From assembly GCA_029834535.1 (NCBI GenBank), contig JAQMWT010000139.1:124001-188000 (forward strand): a DNA stretch of 64,000 bases, read 5' to 3'. This DNA is from Chrysophaeum taylorii (lineage: Eukaryota > Sar > Pelagophyceae > Pelagomonadales > Pelagomonadaceae). Under the pieces are notes generated by a model. That model was not told the origin of the DNA. It was given only the letters and a program-made list of their open reading frames with translations, and searched no databases. The translations under genes and the position numbers were made by a program. Positions 10,735 to 21,800 of the stretch are shown in pieces; the first letter of the stretch is position 1, and each line of letters opens with the position of its first letter.

Positions 10735-12330
10735 ATTCTGGCTTTTTGAGCCTACGAGTTTACTTGACAAAATATAGTGGCTCTTCGAGCCAGAGAGTTG
10801 CCTGGCATGGTATTAGTCCACCAGGCGTGGGAATGTGACCAAGGAACTCGATCTCGTCTTCTAGGAACTTCGAGAAAGTAAAGCGCGCTTCATTTGGGTG
10901 GGGTTTTGGCAGGCCGCTTGGTCATTCTGGATCGGCTGGAGCTAGCTTCTGGCGCTAGAGAGCTGGTGAAAAAGAAGAATGCGTTGCTATAACTTCGCAC
11001 GCGGCCGGTTGACGGCGGAGGTTCCTGTCCTCCTTGTCGCGCGTATCGCTGATGACACTAGGTTGCCTTGCTTTCTTACGACACTTTGCCGCCTCGGCCG
11101 GAGCAAATTAAGGCAGGCGGCCTGTTGCGGCCTGTTAGGATGTATGGCATCGTGCTGCGACGCTTCCTAGCGTAGTCTCCCCGTACCTTTCTTCATAGCA
11201 TCGTCTTCCGGTCTCTCTCTATGTTTCTTCTTTTCGTCGGCTTTCTTCACTACTGCTCCTTCGTCTTTCAGCTACTTTGGCGACTTCTTTACTCTTCTTG
11301 CGTCGCCCTTTCTGCTTAATGTGCTTGCACTTTTCCCCATCCGTCTTCTCCCGCCTCGCCTTTTACTCTCTTCCTTTTTCCACGCTCACTTCCTGCTTCT
11401 TTCTTTGCTCTCTTCTCTCTTTCTCCTCTAAGCTCCACTCTTTTGTCACCATTGGCATCCTGCTCCTGCCAACTCTCTTGCGCTTCCTTCCTCTTCGCCG
11501 TACACTGTGGTCGTTTTTTTTTTCCTTTTCTTCTTTTTCGCCCTTATCCATTCTGGCTCTTTGCGCCTGGAAGTTGGTTGCCATAATAATAGTATTCCAC
11601 TGGCTCATCCAATCTGGTTCTTCTGCCCGAGAGTTGATTGGACGAGTACACTCGTATTTCCCCCAAGCAGCTCGGTTGCCCGTACAATTCGGTTCACCTA
11701 CCCGTACGGTCGTGGGTCAAAGAGGACAGGTAGAACATTCATAACCCAACCCGATGCAGGGAGGGTTTTGAAGTGCCGAGTGCTAATTGTGGAAGATAAC
11801 GGAAGCGGTGCTCACATGCTACATAACTAGCTGCAAGCCAGCTGGTGAGAACTGATCGTGCTCGATCTGCTGGATACTAGCGCAACGCCGCCAGGTATAT
11901 CGCAATTGTAATCAGAAAGATAACACTGCGCTGAGCAGGACCACTTTCCCGCCTTAGTACACAACGGCAGCCCTTGGATTCCACATCTCACTGGGTGGTA
12001 GCGGCGACGACGGCGGCTGCGGCGGCCCTGCCACTGAACCAAGTCCCAAACTCTCTTTCACGGAACCAAGTCCCGTCCAATCTTTCTCCTTGCGCCCTCA
12101 CCTTTTTTCTCTCCCTGCTCGCTTCTACTGCCCCCTTCTTTTTTGCATCGCCCTTCTCTTGTTTCTTCTCCTGCCTTCCCTTGTTGTTAAGGCCGTCCTT
12201 TCCGGTCGTCTGTGGCCTATTCTTCTTTCTTTCTCTTTCTCTGCGATCATCCATTCCGGCTCTTTGAGCCTGGGATTTGCTAACCATAATAATGATATTA
12301 ATAATGATATTAATAATGATAATAATGTGA
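10735..12330 (+). repeat. Dispersed stem-loop repeat family with AAT tails
   Basis: Several diverged copies share a core like CCATTCTGGCTCTTTGAGCC followed by TGGGAGTTGCTTACCATAATAAT. Copies are seen at about 10735-10770, 10777-10830, 11550-11605, 11612-11645 and 12250-12330, plus a reversed one at 3912-3985. GGCTC-TTTG/TTCG-AGCC forms a short hairpin. The copies at 11.2-11.6 and 12.05-12.33 kb are preceded by long CT-rich tracts, and the outer copies end in AAT/ATT runs. This could be a SINE-like or MITE-like family; no coding capacity is seen. Confidence 0.7.
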
Positions 12331-12601
12331 GACCAGTCGTGCACCCGTCGGACATTTCCAACGAACGATAATCACCATGAAAACCCGTGAGCGGAGTTGG
12401 ATAGCGGGCTAAAACCAGTTTCTCGAGGGCAGACTATGGCACCGAAGCCGGTTTTCTAGATTGCTCACCACCACAATTATAGGTGGGTCCGGGTGATCAA
12501 TCCAAGTAGTTGTATTATGTCCACGGCACCTTCGAAGCAACGCAGAACTACATTATGTGAGGGTATTGTTTTCGAGCGGAAGGAAGGGCGGGGGCGTCGA
12601 G

Positions 12602-13862
12602 GATTTTTGAATGTCGACTGCTAAGAGGGGGGGGTGCGAACGGGAACACGGGCGAATAGGGTTGATTCCCAGCAAGGAAGACTGCCCTTGAGCGACCACA
12701 CAATACGCAGCTAAGGCACCGTTGCTGGCCTCGACTTTGGTGTCTTCGGTGAGGCTAGTGCGGCATGCCATGGCCTCGCAAAATCTTGCGCAGTGCGCAT
12801 CGCAGCGCGGATTTGGGTGGAAAGTGGCTGTGCCAACTTCACCGGGGCCAAGGTGGCCCAAGTTCGCCGCATCTACCGCGAGTGGGGTATCGCCAACGCC
12901 TTGAGCCGAGCGCGCTGTGCCCTCACCGCCCTCGGCCATGTCGCCGCCTCGGGCAGCCCCACCTAGGCCGCCCGCGCCCAGCAGGACATCATACTTCGTC
13001 GCGCACACGTCCGGCGGCAGCACGCGTATGACCCACGGGCGGGGCCCGCCCTCTCGTCGCCTGCCCCGCGGCTCGGCGATGACCCCGGCTAGGCCCCGCC
13101 TTTTAGGCACCCCTTTCATCTTCGCACAAACCCCCAAACCCTTTAACGCGACTTCTCCGCCTTTCCTGCATCCCGCACAACCCACCAAAGGCAAAGCCCG
13201 GCCCCCCTCCGTTAAGAAGAAACAAGTGCAGGCCAGTAAGTTCACCAATCTCTAACCCCAGTAAGTTCACCTGGTCCCAGTAAGTTTCATATAAGTTCAC
13301 CTGGTCAGTAAGTTCACCTAGCTCACACCAACTCCTTTGAGCTCGTCGCTCTCGCCTCCGCCAATCTAAGCTGCTTTGATCCGCACGCGCCGCCAACCTT
13401 TGAGTTTACTCTAAAAACCCTTTACTCTAAAAGCCCCAGTATGTTCACCTGGTCCCAGTTTCACCTGGTCACTCAGCTCACCTAGTCCCAATCTCTAACC
13501 TCAGTAAGTTCACCTGGTCCCAGTAAGTTCACCGTCTCCGGGAAAAAAAGGCCGCGGTCATGCGCGCGTTGTCAGCATCGACAACATCGTTTCGACGGGG
13601 CGTGAGAATGGCGCGCTGAAAGAGCCGCCGCGGCTCGTGGAAATAGTCTGCGAGGTCGCCGTAGACGGCTTGGAGGACCACTGTCTGGCTCTCGCGCCTG
13701 CCTACCTGATCCTTACTCTCGCGCCTACCTGATCCTTACCCTAAATCGAGGGACAAACAGACAGACAGACAAACAAACAGACAGACAAACATCTGTCGAT
13801 TAGTAGTTAGGACCCTTGTGTGCCCCCCCCGCCCCCCTCTTAGCATTCGACCTTTAAAAACC
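12602..13862. mobile_element. Composite element bounded by inverted copies of a short motif
   Basis: Left border: TTTTTGAATGTCGACTGCTA then AGAGGGG (about 12603-12632). Right border: the inverted form, CCCCCTCTTAGCATTCGACC then TTTAAAAA (about 13834-13860). In between are, in order, a plus-strand coding-like block (about 12780-13095) that recurs at 46650-46955, a TTCACC minisatellite (about 13230-13540), a short piece of the Helitron-helicase repeat (about 13535-13735) and a CAAA/CAGA microsatellite ending in CATCTGTCGATTAGTAGTTA (about 13745-13810). The same modules occur, in a different arrangement, in the array at 41593-47108. Confidence 0.6.
12780..13095 (+). pseudogene. Coding-like block shared with 46650-46955
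   Basis: One plus frame reads SGCANFTGAKVAQVRRIYRE, then WGIANALSRARCALTAL and, near the end, VRRQHAYDPRAG. The copy at 46650-46955 gives nearly the same protein with many base changes, which suggests past selection on the protein. This copy has an in-frame TAG at about 12964 where the other has CAG. The family is not recognised; it is probably a transposable-element protein fragment. Confidence 0.5.
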
Positions 13863-13877
13863 CTTGTGACCGGCGCC

Positions 13878-14213
13878 ATGACGAGCGTAGTCGCCGAGGT
13901 CATTGGACTGAACGCCGCTGCACAAAATGTCGTGCAGGTTCTCCTGATCGTGGCGAGTTTGGTGGGCGTTGGCATCGGTGTCGCGTGGAACGTTTACGGT
14001 GCGCGGATCGCTGCTCTTTACGAGCGTGGCGAGCCCAGGGAGGGTCTTACGACAAGAGTATCGAGTTACAACCTGGGCGAGCCCGCGCTCAAGGTGGTCT
14101 CAGCTGACTGGACGCGGACATGGCATGCTCCGCGTAGAGACGCGTTGTCGCCCAAGCGCTGCTCGTCCGCGACGTTCCAGGTGCCGATCTCTGACCAGAA
14201 GAAGACGCGATGA
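13878..14213 (+). CDS. Small putative membrane protein
   Basis: ATG at 13878 opens a 111-aa frame beginning MTSVVAEVIGLNAAAQNVV. A strong hydrophobic span (VLLIVASLVGVGIGVAW) at about residues 20-36 is followed by a basic, Ser/Arg-rich tail. The codons are GC-rich like neighbouring genes. It begins just after the right border of the composite repeat and runs tail-to-tail toward the HECT gene. The end is uncertain, because an unrecognised intron could change the C-terminus. No family is recognised. Confidence 0.4.
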   Translation: MTSVVAEVIGLNAAAQNVVQVLLIVASLVGVGIGVAWNVYGARIAALYERGEPREGLTTRVSSYNLGEPALKVVSADWTRTWHAPRRDALSPKRCSSATFQVPISDQKKTR

Positions 14214-14708
14214 TCGATCACCTCGGGCGAGCGAATACCCTGGGTGGACCGCGACGACCACCGAAGGCGAGCGAGGCCGTCGATTCAACTTCAGTCACAC
14301 TGAAGGATACAAATGTCTCGAGGGGCTCCGCCGTCTCCGCGAGCCGGCGTCCCAGGGTGCAGAGTCAAAAGAAATCGCGCCGCCGGGTGCCGAATGCACA
14401 CACAGGAGGAGAGGGAGTCTTGTGTTTCTACTAGGGACTACTACTCCTCGAGGACGAATCTTTCGTCGTCGTCGTCGTCGTCGAGAGCGTTCCGGCGCGA
14501 CCGTCATCGCCGGGCCGCGACGATATAGAAGTAAAGTGGGTGAAGCAGAGGCCACCGGAGGTAAGGAAAGCGAAGACGACTGAGCGCACCTCAGCAGACG
14601 ACAGGGGACACTCGGGCTTCTTCAGAGAGAATAAACATCGGCGTGATGAATGATAAGGAGCACATCTATCCGAACGCGGCGCCCGGAGGCGCCCAGGGAC
14701 GAGGAAAA

Positions 14709-17700
14709 TCACGAGAGCTCGAAGCCATGGGCTTCTTGAATCGAGTAGAGGAGCTTCTCGCGCAATGTCGCGTGGTCGGCATAGTGCGGGAGCTTGAGGA
14801 GGTTCATGCAGGTACTTGAAGTCGGGAGGCGGTCGCGATCGGGGACGCGGTGGATGGCGATGAGGGGTCGGAGACGGGAGAAGCCAAGGAGGGGTGGTCG
14901 CGAGCAGGAGGTGACGAATCTGAGGAGGAGGGCACGTTGGGCATGGTCGAGGGAGCGTACGATGTCCCAGAACCACTGGATTATGGGCTGGGATGGATGG
15001 TAGCCACCGCCGTACTGAACGTGGTTCATCCAGTCGTCGACGTCGATGGGCGCGTCGTCCCCCGAGATGAGAGTCTGGAGTTCGCGGGGGTCGAACATGC
15101 GGAGCCATCGCGCAGGGACGACGGCTCGCAGGCCGCGGAGGAAGGCGGCCGATGCGGCCGCCGTCTCGACGTTGAGGCGTTGGTGCGCGACGAGCTGCAC
15201 GTACCGGGCACCTGCGGCGAGCTCCTCGAGTTCAACAAAAGTGGTGGGAATAAAGATCGGGACTCACGGTTAGCGGTCTGAACTCGGAGGTCGCGGCCGC
15301 CAGGAAGGAGCTCGACATCGAGGGGGGCGTTAGAGCGGGGGTCGACGGTGGTGAGCTGGAAGTCGAGGCCGAGGGCGTCGAGTTGGTCGGGAGGGACGCG
15401 CTTGAGCTTGAGCAGGTTGGCGTAGAGGTCGCGGTCGAGGGAGGCGAGATCGTCGAAGGAGTTGTACTTGCCCAGAGCCTTGTTGAGGAAGAAGCGGGCG
15501 AAACGCGGCTCGACGAGGACGCGCTCGTAGAGCGCCTTGCCGATGATCCGACCGCAGAACTCGACGCGGTCGAGGCGGCGGGGGCGGGGATAGAGCGCGC
15601 CGTCGGGCGTCGAGGCGAAAAGGTCGTCCGCGTCGTCGGCGAAGGCCGCCTTGGTGATCTCGTCGAGAAATTCCTTGAAGACGCCGCCGCCGTCGATGCC
15701 GGCTTCCTGGTGTCCCGCTCGGTTGACGAACGTGACCTGGACGCGGCCCCTGAGGTCGACGCCGGCCGAGAAGAGCGCGTCGAACGCGTCATCGAATACG
15801 TGGTCGCGCCGGATCTTGACGCGGATCGCCAAAGGCCGTCGCGCCGAGAACAACGCCGCGTCGTCCTGGTACCGCTCGCGGTCGCGCTCGACCAACTGGG
15901 AAAACAGAGCGACGCGCTGGTCGAACGGGACCACGAACGGCATCGCCGACAGGAGCTGCGCGACGCGCGGTTCCTTGCTGAGCGCGACCGAGTCGAGGTC
16001 GGGCGAACGCGCGGTCATCTCGGTGTCGCCGTCCTCGTCGCGAGCGGCGACGACGTCGTCTTCTTCGGGAGGAGCGCCGCCGCGGCCGTTTTCGTCGTTT
16101 TCGTCGTCGTCGCGCCGGTCGTCGGCCGCGAGCTGTTCCGAGAGCCGGACGGCCTTCCAGATCCAAAAGCCGGATTCGACGCGCAACCGTCGGGCAGGCT
16201 CGAGGCGGTCGTAGAGTTGGTTGAAGAGCCGCGCGCACACGGCCAGAGCGTAGAGCCGCCGGAAGGAGGGCGCGCGCTGGAGCGCGTTCGCGCGCCAGAG
16301 CTCGCGCGAAAGCGCGTCGCGCAGCAGCGCCGCGAGGTCGTAGATCTCGGCCTCGCCGAGCCACGATTCGCCCTCGGCGACTGCGTCGTCGTCCAGCCCG
16401 GCGAGCAGGTGCGTGTAGACGCAGCAGAACAAGACGAGCGGCGCCCACCGCGTCGACGACGCGTCGCCGGCGGGAGTCGACGCGACGACGCGCGGCGTCT
16501 TCGACGACGACGAAAGCGGTCTCTTGTTGGCGGGCGGAGACGACGACGACGACGACGGATCAAGAGACGGCGCCACCACCGCCGCGTCGTCGAGGTTCGT
16601 GCTGTCGGCGAGGGCGTGGCGCGCAAGGCGCCACAGCCGGCGCACGACGTCGGGATTGGTAGCGGCGGCGTCCACGATCGCGGAGACGACGCGGGGCCGC
16701 GCGGCGATGGCCACGCGCGCGCGCGGCGCGGGGTCGCAGGTCGCGACGACCGTGGCAGCAAGGACGCACGCCGACACAAACGGCGCGTCGTCGTCGTCGT
16801 CGTCGTCGGCACCTCGCGGCGCAAACACCGCCCGCCAAAAAGCGCGCGACGCGAGGGGGGGGCACGACGACGACCCTAATTGTCGATTCGAGCCGAGGTC
16901 CGCGTCGCGGCTCGCGAGGGCCGAGGCCACCGAGGTGTCGAGGAGGGCAACCGAGCTGGCCGGCCGCTTTCTGGGCACCCGGGACAACACCCGGGACGAC
17001 GACTGGTCAGAGTCCGAGTCGGAATCAAAGTCGTCGTCGCCCGAGTCGCGCTTGGAGCGACTCGATTCGCGCGTCGGCGCGTCGCCGTCGACGAGCGCGG
17101 CCCGCGGCAACCGCGAGGCGATGGAGAACGCGAGAGAGACAGCATCGCTCGCACCACGCGCACCGCGCTCGCACGCGTCGCAGATGCGCGCCAGCAGGGT
17201 CTCGATGCCCCGCGGGAGCGCTCGGTCCAAGTCGCGACGCTCGAGGAGCGCGCGACACGTCGGACCGAGGTCCGCCTCGAGAGCCGCGACCACGGGGTCG
17301 TCGACCCCGTCGAGCGTCAGCAAATTCAACGCAAAGGTGGCGCGAGCGCGCCGGACGCGCTGCGGGCTCTCGGAGTTCGCGACGCGCGCGGCCGCCGCGA
17401 CCGACGCGACGGCGACCGCGACCGCGACGCGCCGCCCGTCGTCCCGGCGACCGGCGAGGACCGCCGCCCGCGCGACGCCGCACGCGCGCTCGTTGATCCA
17501 CAAGAGCCCCAGCGTGGCAGCCTCGGGACGAAACGGCGACGCGTCGTCGCCGGCGCACGTCGCGAGCGCCAAACTCCGCCAGCTCGTCGTCGCGACTCCT
17601 CGAGCGTCGGCCGCCGCGAGGCATGCCTCTAAAAGACCGCGGCACTGCACGCCGCTCAGCCCGTGCCGCGCGCTCGAGGGGTACCGCAGCACGGTCGAGC

Positions 17701-18076
17701 ACATCACCTCGAGCCGCGCCTCGTCGACGAGAGGCCCCTCGAAAAAGGCGAGGAACGAGCGAACGAGCGAACCGAGCGCGACTGCCGGGACTTGGAATGC
17801 CGCGCCGCGCGCGGCGAACACGCTCCGCACGGCCTCGAGATCGCGCATCTGACCGTCCCACCCACGTCGCACCTCGCCTCGGTGCCGCTGGGCGATCCAC
17901 CGCCCGCGCAACCATGCGCCAATCTGCGTCGCCGCCGCGCCGCGTCGCTTGGCCTCGGCGCGCTCCGCGCGCTCGGCCCGCGCCCGCTTCATCAGCTCGC
18001 CCTTGTCAGACTCGTGCTGGTGCCCGCGCCCACCGAGCCGAATGGCGCGCCGCGTTCGCTCGCTTCCATCGAACAT
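14709..18076 (-). CDS. UBE3C: HECT-type E3 ubiquitin-protein ligase, UBE3C-like
   Basis: Exons on the minus strand are 18076-15268 and 15211-14709. The 56-nt intron (GTGAGT...GCCGCAG) joins ...TANR to ARYVQLVAHQRLN, matching the family without a gap. The product is 1,103 aa; human UBE3C is 1,083 aa. It has the usual N-terminal IQ-type helix (TQIGAWLRGRWIAQRHRG, about residues 50-68), a long helical middle with acidic/Ser inserts, and a C-terminal HECT domain (AGIDGGGVFKEFLDE onward). The catalytic cysteine is Cys1071 in SSTCMNLLKLP, 33 residues from the C-terminus, the same spacing as in UBE3C, and the protein ends GFELS. UBE3C-type ligases extend ubiquitin chains on proteasome-bound substrates. 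The gene shares a 104-bp divergent promoter with the 18181 gene. Confidence 0.95.
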
Positions 18077-18180
18077 AGGTGGTGGGTGATATTGTCGACG
18101 ACGAACTTGCCCACCCTCAATACTAAACCCTCGAGGAAGGTTCCGAAATCCCTAACGCCAATCCTCCTACAAAAAGTATT
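18077..18180. promoter_or_regulatory. Divergent promoter, HECT gene / 18181 gene
   Basis: Only 104 bp separate the two start codons, which face away from each other, so both promoters and both 5' leaders must lie here or overlap the genes. I see no clear TATA box. This is the tightest of several head-to-head spacings in the window. Confidence 0.6.
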
Positions 18181-18738
18181 ATGGAATTCGAAAACGCTCG
18201 GAACCGCCACAGCCTCCTTGGTGACCTGCCCCCTCTCTCGAACAACGGAAAGCCTGAGCCCATCGACTTCACGATTCCCGACGACGACGCAGCGCCGGCG
18301 CCGTCTCCCGCTCCGACATTTGTGAGCCAAGAGCGCGACATTCTTGATGCACAGCTCGACCTCCTCAACAAGTGCGCGAATCGCGATAGCGTCCTGAACG
18401 ACAACGCTGTCGACCTCGCGGCGAGGTTGGTTGAGAAGGGCGACCCCGAGTCGGTGCTTCGAGCGCACCGCGTGCCCACCAGAGTATACTATTGTTTTAG
18501 TTGTTGTTATCAAAACGAGGCCGACGACCTACTACTACTACAGGTTATAAGCGAGTGTGGCGTCCACTTGGGCCTATGGTCTTTAGGGAAGCCCCCCGTG
18601 GAAAACGCCAAGCGCGACAGATTGGCGGACATCAGCAAGCTCCGCCCGATGCCCGCGTGGGACGACGGCCGTCGCTTGGAGGAAAGAAGACTTCGCGCCA
18701 AACAGCAAGCCAAGAAGGACGCTGAAAACGCACTCTGA
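18181..18738 (+). CDS. Hypothetical acidic/helical protein
   Basis: The frame begins MEFENARNRHSLLGDLPPLS and is 185 aa if unspliced. A likely 60-nt intron at 18484-18543 (GTATAC...CTACTACAG) starts on a codon boundary, is a multiple of three and has no stop. Spliced protein would be 165 aa, unspliced 185 aa. The segment removed (VYYCFSCCYQNEADDLLLLQ) is compositionally unlike the rest, which supports splicing. The protein has a proline-rich acidic stretch, then a helical region (ILDAQLDLLNKCANRDSVL) and a charged C-terminal helix (RRLEERRLRAKQQAKKD). No family is recognised. It is divergently paired with the HECT gene. Confidence 0.7.
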   Translation: MEFENARNRHSLLGDLPPLSNNGKPEPIDFTIPDDDAAPAPSPAPTFVSQERDILDAQLDLLNKCANRDSVLNDNAVDLAARLVEKGDPESVLRAHRVPTRVYYCFSCCYQNEADDLLLLQVISECGVHLGLWSLGKPPVENAKRDRLADISKLRPMPAWDDGRRLEERRLRAKQQAKKDAENAL

Positions 18739-19456
18739 TTCCACTCGGATGGACTTCATCATCATACCAAGGGTTCCTTCTTTTCCACCCTCGGTCGAGC
18801 CGCTCTTAATTGAAGCCGACACGAATCGACGAAGTTTGCCGAATCTAGACCGGGTGTGCGAAATGTCGAACATCACCACACGCGCAAATCGTCGGAAAAT
18901 GGGCCCTCAATCACCGCTTCTTCGGTTACTCTCGGTACTGAGATAGTGGGCCTTTTACTTAATGGAGGGCGTCGGGGATGAGCCCTGGAGCTTCATTACT
19001 TCGCGTTTTTTGTATGGCAAGGGGTGTATCTCTAAGTTACATGCAAAGACGGGGGCGCTCGCGAGGGGGTTTAGGAAGGTGTGTGTCTTTAAATGTCGAC
19101 TGCGAAGAGGGGTTTAGGAAGGTGTGCAAGGCTAGATGGGTCTGAGGTCCCCAGCGGGTGGGTGGTACCTGGAAGGCGGATAGAGGGGTTTTTAAAGGTC
19201 GACTGCTTAGTAGAGGGGGAGGTGCGAGCGTGAGAGCACGTAGGGCACTCACAGTGTGTGGTTTTTTTGAGGTCGGCTCGACGGGTGCTTAAAACACCCC
19301 ACGTGGTCTGGCGGAAAGAGCTGCGCGTTAGAATACGTCTAGTAGTATAATAAGTACAATGTCATCGGATAGTTTTTTTTTCTTCAGACTCGCGACCATT
19401 TGAAAGGACCAACGAACGGACTACAGAGCGTCGCGACTGGTAGCGAGTAGGAACAG
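18739..19456. other. Intergenic repeats
   Basis: No gene is seen. Two copies of the dispersed GTCGACTGC(T/G)AAGAGGGG motif occur at 19088-19112 and 19189-19220. Similar GGGGTTTAGGAAGGTGTG text precedes and follows the first motif copy, so this is a small local duplication. Confidence 0.6.
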
Positions 19457-21800
19457 ATGCGGGCGATGATGGTGCGCTTGTTGGTCGCCATTGGTGCAAT
19501 CGTGATTCTGGCCGACGAACGTGTCTACGAATGCAAGGAGATGAGTCTCGGGAAGAATTTCACCCAGGTCCGTGCGGGCTCATCACAATTGCGCGTCACA
19601 ACACTTTTCTTTTTCTATTGCTTAGGAAGACGCTCCACAAGATATTACCATGGCGGAGGCCGTGATTCTCGAGAGAGTAAACCAGGTCATAGACAATCTG
19701 TTGAGCGTACGAACCCGTGTCGGTTGCAGCGCATCGCGCACGATTCGCACGTCGTCAGGTCTCAATTCTGTACTCGGGAAGCGACGTCAAGGGAAAGGAG
19801 ATCGGGCCGCGCAAAGTCAAAGCGCTGATTGAGCGGAAAGTTGATGGCACAAAGCTTGAGGAGTGCTACTACGTCTCGTACACGGTGCTCGACACCAACG
19901 AGTGTACGACAAATAAAACAGGTTGGAAGCATAAATGCCATTCCTCCGCCGAGTGCGTCAACACGATCGGTTCCTATGAGTGCTCCTGCCCCGTTGGTAC
20001 GTTTGGGAGCTTATCCTCCGGAACAGCGAAATCGTCTCTAAGTCGTTGGCAGTGAGTCTTTTTTTCGTGCGCGTGCTTCACGCCGCGACGACAGGTTCGC
20101 TCGGAGTTCATCTCCCGGAACGTGTTGGGGCCACCCAAATACAACCGAGTGCTGCAGGCACGGACTTCAAGAAAAGTGCGACGTGGACGCTTGCATTAAA
20201 TCCTGCCTCTCAGAGTTCGTCTGCATCAGCGAACCGTGCACCGCAGACGTACGATCGAAATTCTGCCCCTCGGATACGACGTGCGTCCCGGCGATTGGCT
20301 CTCGGCCCGAGATGTGGGCGCCCTCGGATGCGTTCCGGCAAGACCTTCGGGGCGGCTTCGAGTGTCGGTCCGACGTCTGCGCCGAAAACGACTGCCCGTG
20401 CAACTGTCGCTGCGTTCCACACGAAAACGGCTATTCCTGTAAGTGTCTTTCGAGGTTGCCGTTGGTCGCGCGTACCGTCTCGCGCAGGCGAACCAGAGAA
20501 AGGCTACGTCAAATACATCGGCGAGGAGGACACCATGTCGCTGACTAAATCGCCCTTGCGACTGGACAGCGGTATTTGCGTCAGTGAGCAACCACCCAGG
20601 ATGAAGTTGCGGGGGGATCACGTCTACAAGCTGCGCCAAGGCGACGACTACAAGGAGCACGGTGCGCTCATTGACGATCCCGGCATCCCCAAGTCGCTGA
20701 CGCGCCGAATAAAAGTCTCGTATCCCGACGGACAACTCGGACGTTGCGTCTCAAAGATTGGGACTTTTATCGTGAACTACCGCCTCGATGACTGGGTCGT
20801 GGACTCGAACGTAACGTGGGACTCGCAGAATAGGACCGTCATCGTGTCAGATATCGATGAGTGCAGCTACACGGGCACCTGCGAGCAATTTATCCCGCAG
20901 TGCGTGGCCTCGGCTGAGTGCATGAACGAAGTCGGATCATATACGTGCAAATGCCGGGGAGGGTACACGGGCGATGGGCGCAAGGATGGTCAAGGTTGCC
21001 AGGACACGCAACCGCCCGTACTCAAGTGCTTTGGTGCCGGCTGCGTGCCAAAAGTGTTCCGTGCGGCGGACATCCGCGTGCTCGCCTCGGATCACTACAA
21101 GTCCGACGAGTTGTATTACAACGATAGCAATACCTCGGACTTCACCTTCGTCAAGACTAAGATCCAACACATCTTCGAACAGAGTAAGCTGATGCAGAAG
21201 GACCTCTTCTGCGAAACGACCAGAGACGGCCGCCCGTGTTTCATAGCTGAGGACATTGTCTACCACGGCAATGGCAGCATCGAATCGGCAGACCTCACAC
21301 CGAACATTACCGTCCTGTCGCTTGAGGTACCTACCCGGCAGGAGTTGGAGGCGGGGGCTTTTCACGTCAATAACTCGGCATTGCAGTTCACCGTGATTTA
21401 TCGCGTGGCCGACGAGGCGAACAACGAGGCGTTTGCATCCCGCGAAGTGAAAGTGTTTGCGCTCACGAACGACGTCTTGGTACAACTCAAGAGCGAGCGC
21501 GTGGGCTTCGTTATGAGAAAGGTCTTCCTGTTCACCGCGCTCGCGGTGGCCACCATTGCCGTCGCGGTCTGGATTTGGTATTTTTCGAACAATCTCATGG
21601 TCTTCATGCAGATCGCCCCATATAGCGTTGCCTACTTGCTGTTGCCGCCGAAAACGTTTGGAAGCCTGGTCGATCGTAGGCAGTTTGTTGCGGCCGTGGA
21701 TGCGTGGCTCTACGTTTCGAGGCTTGGGTTACTCACGGAGCACGAGCGCCTAACACGCGCGTTGCAGGAGTACAGCGACATGCAGAACGCGGTCTATTGA
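19457..21800 (+). CDS. EGF-repeat single-pass membrane protein, copy 1
   Basis: Five exons: 19457-19567, 19626-19706, 19759-20051, 20095-20438 and 20488-21800, with introns of 58, 52, 43 and 49 nt, all GT-AG and all phase-consistent. The protein is 713 aa, with an N-terminal signal peptide (MRAMMVRLLVAIGAIVILA), a first EGF-like unit (CHSSAECVNTIGSYECSC), a Cys-rich middle, an Ig-like fold segment (MKLRGDHVYKLRQGDDYKEH) of the kind found between surface repeats, and a second calcium-binding EGF unit (DIDECSY... then ECMNEVGSYTCKC). Near the C-terminus come a membrane span (VFLFTALAVATIAVAVWIWY) and a conserved cytosolic tail. N-glycosylation-type NXS/T sites are frequent. It is probably a cell-surface protein. 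It is paralogous to 25880-28132, but no intron position is shared. Confidence 0.85.

Larger units (their letters stand above)
10666..13877. other. Repeat zone without genes
   Basis: This interval holds copies of a short stem-loop repeat with AAT-rich ends (10735-12330), long pyrimidine-rich tracts (11180-11560 and 12050-12290) and a composite mobile element (12602-13862). Hydrophobic Leu/Phe/Ser-rich frames here are translations of the CT-rich tracts and are not called as genes. Confidence 0.7.

Noticed and set aside
11277-11744. Hydrophobic 155-codon frame resembling a membrane protein
   Set aside because: It is the translation of a long CT-rich tract belonging to a dispersed repeat; a similar tract recurs at 12.05-12.29 kb.
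15383-17852. Long plus-strand open frames opposite the HECT gene
   Set aside because: They are antisense by-products of very high GC; the minus strand gives a full-length, motif-perfect HECT ligase.
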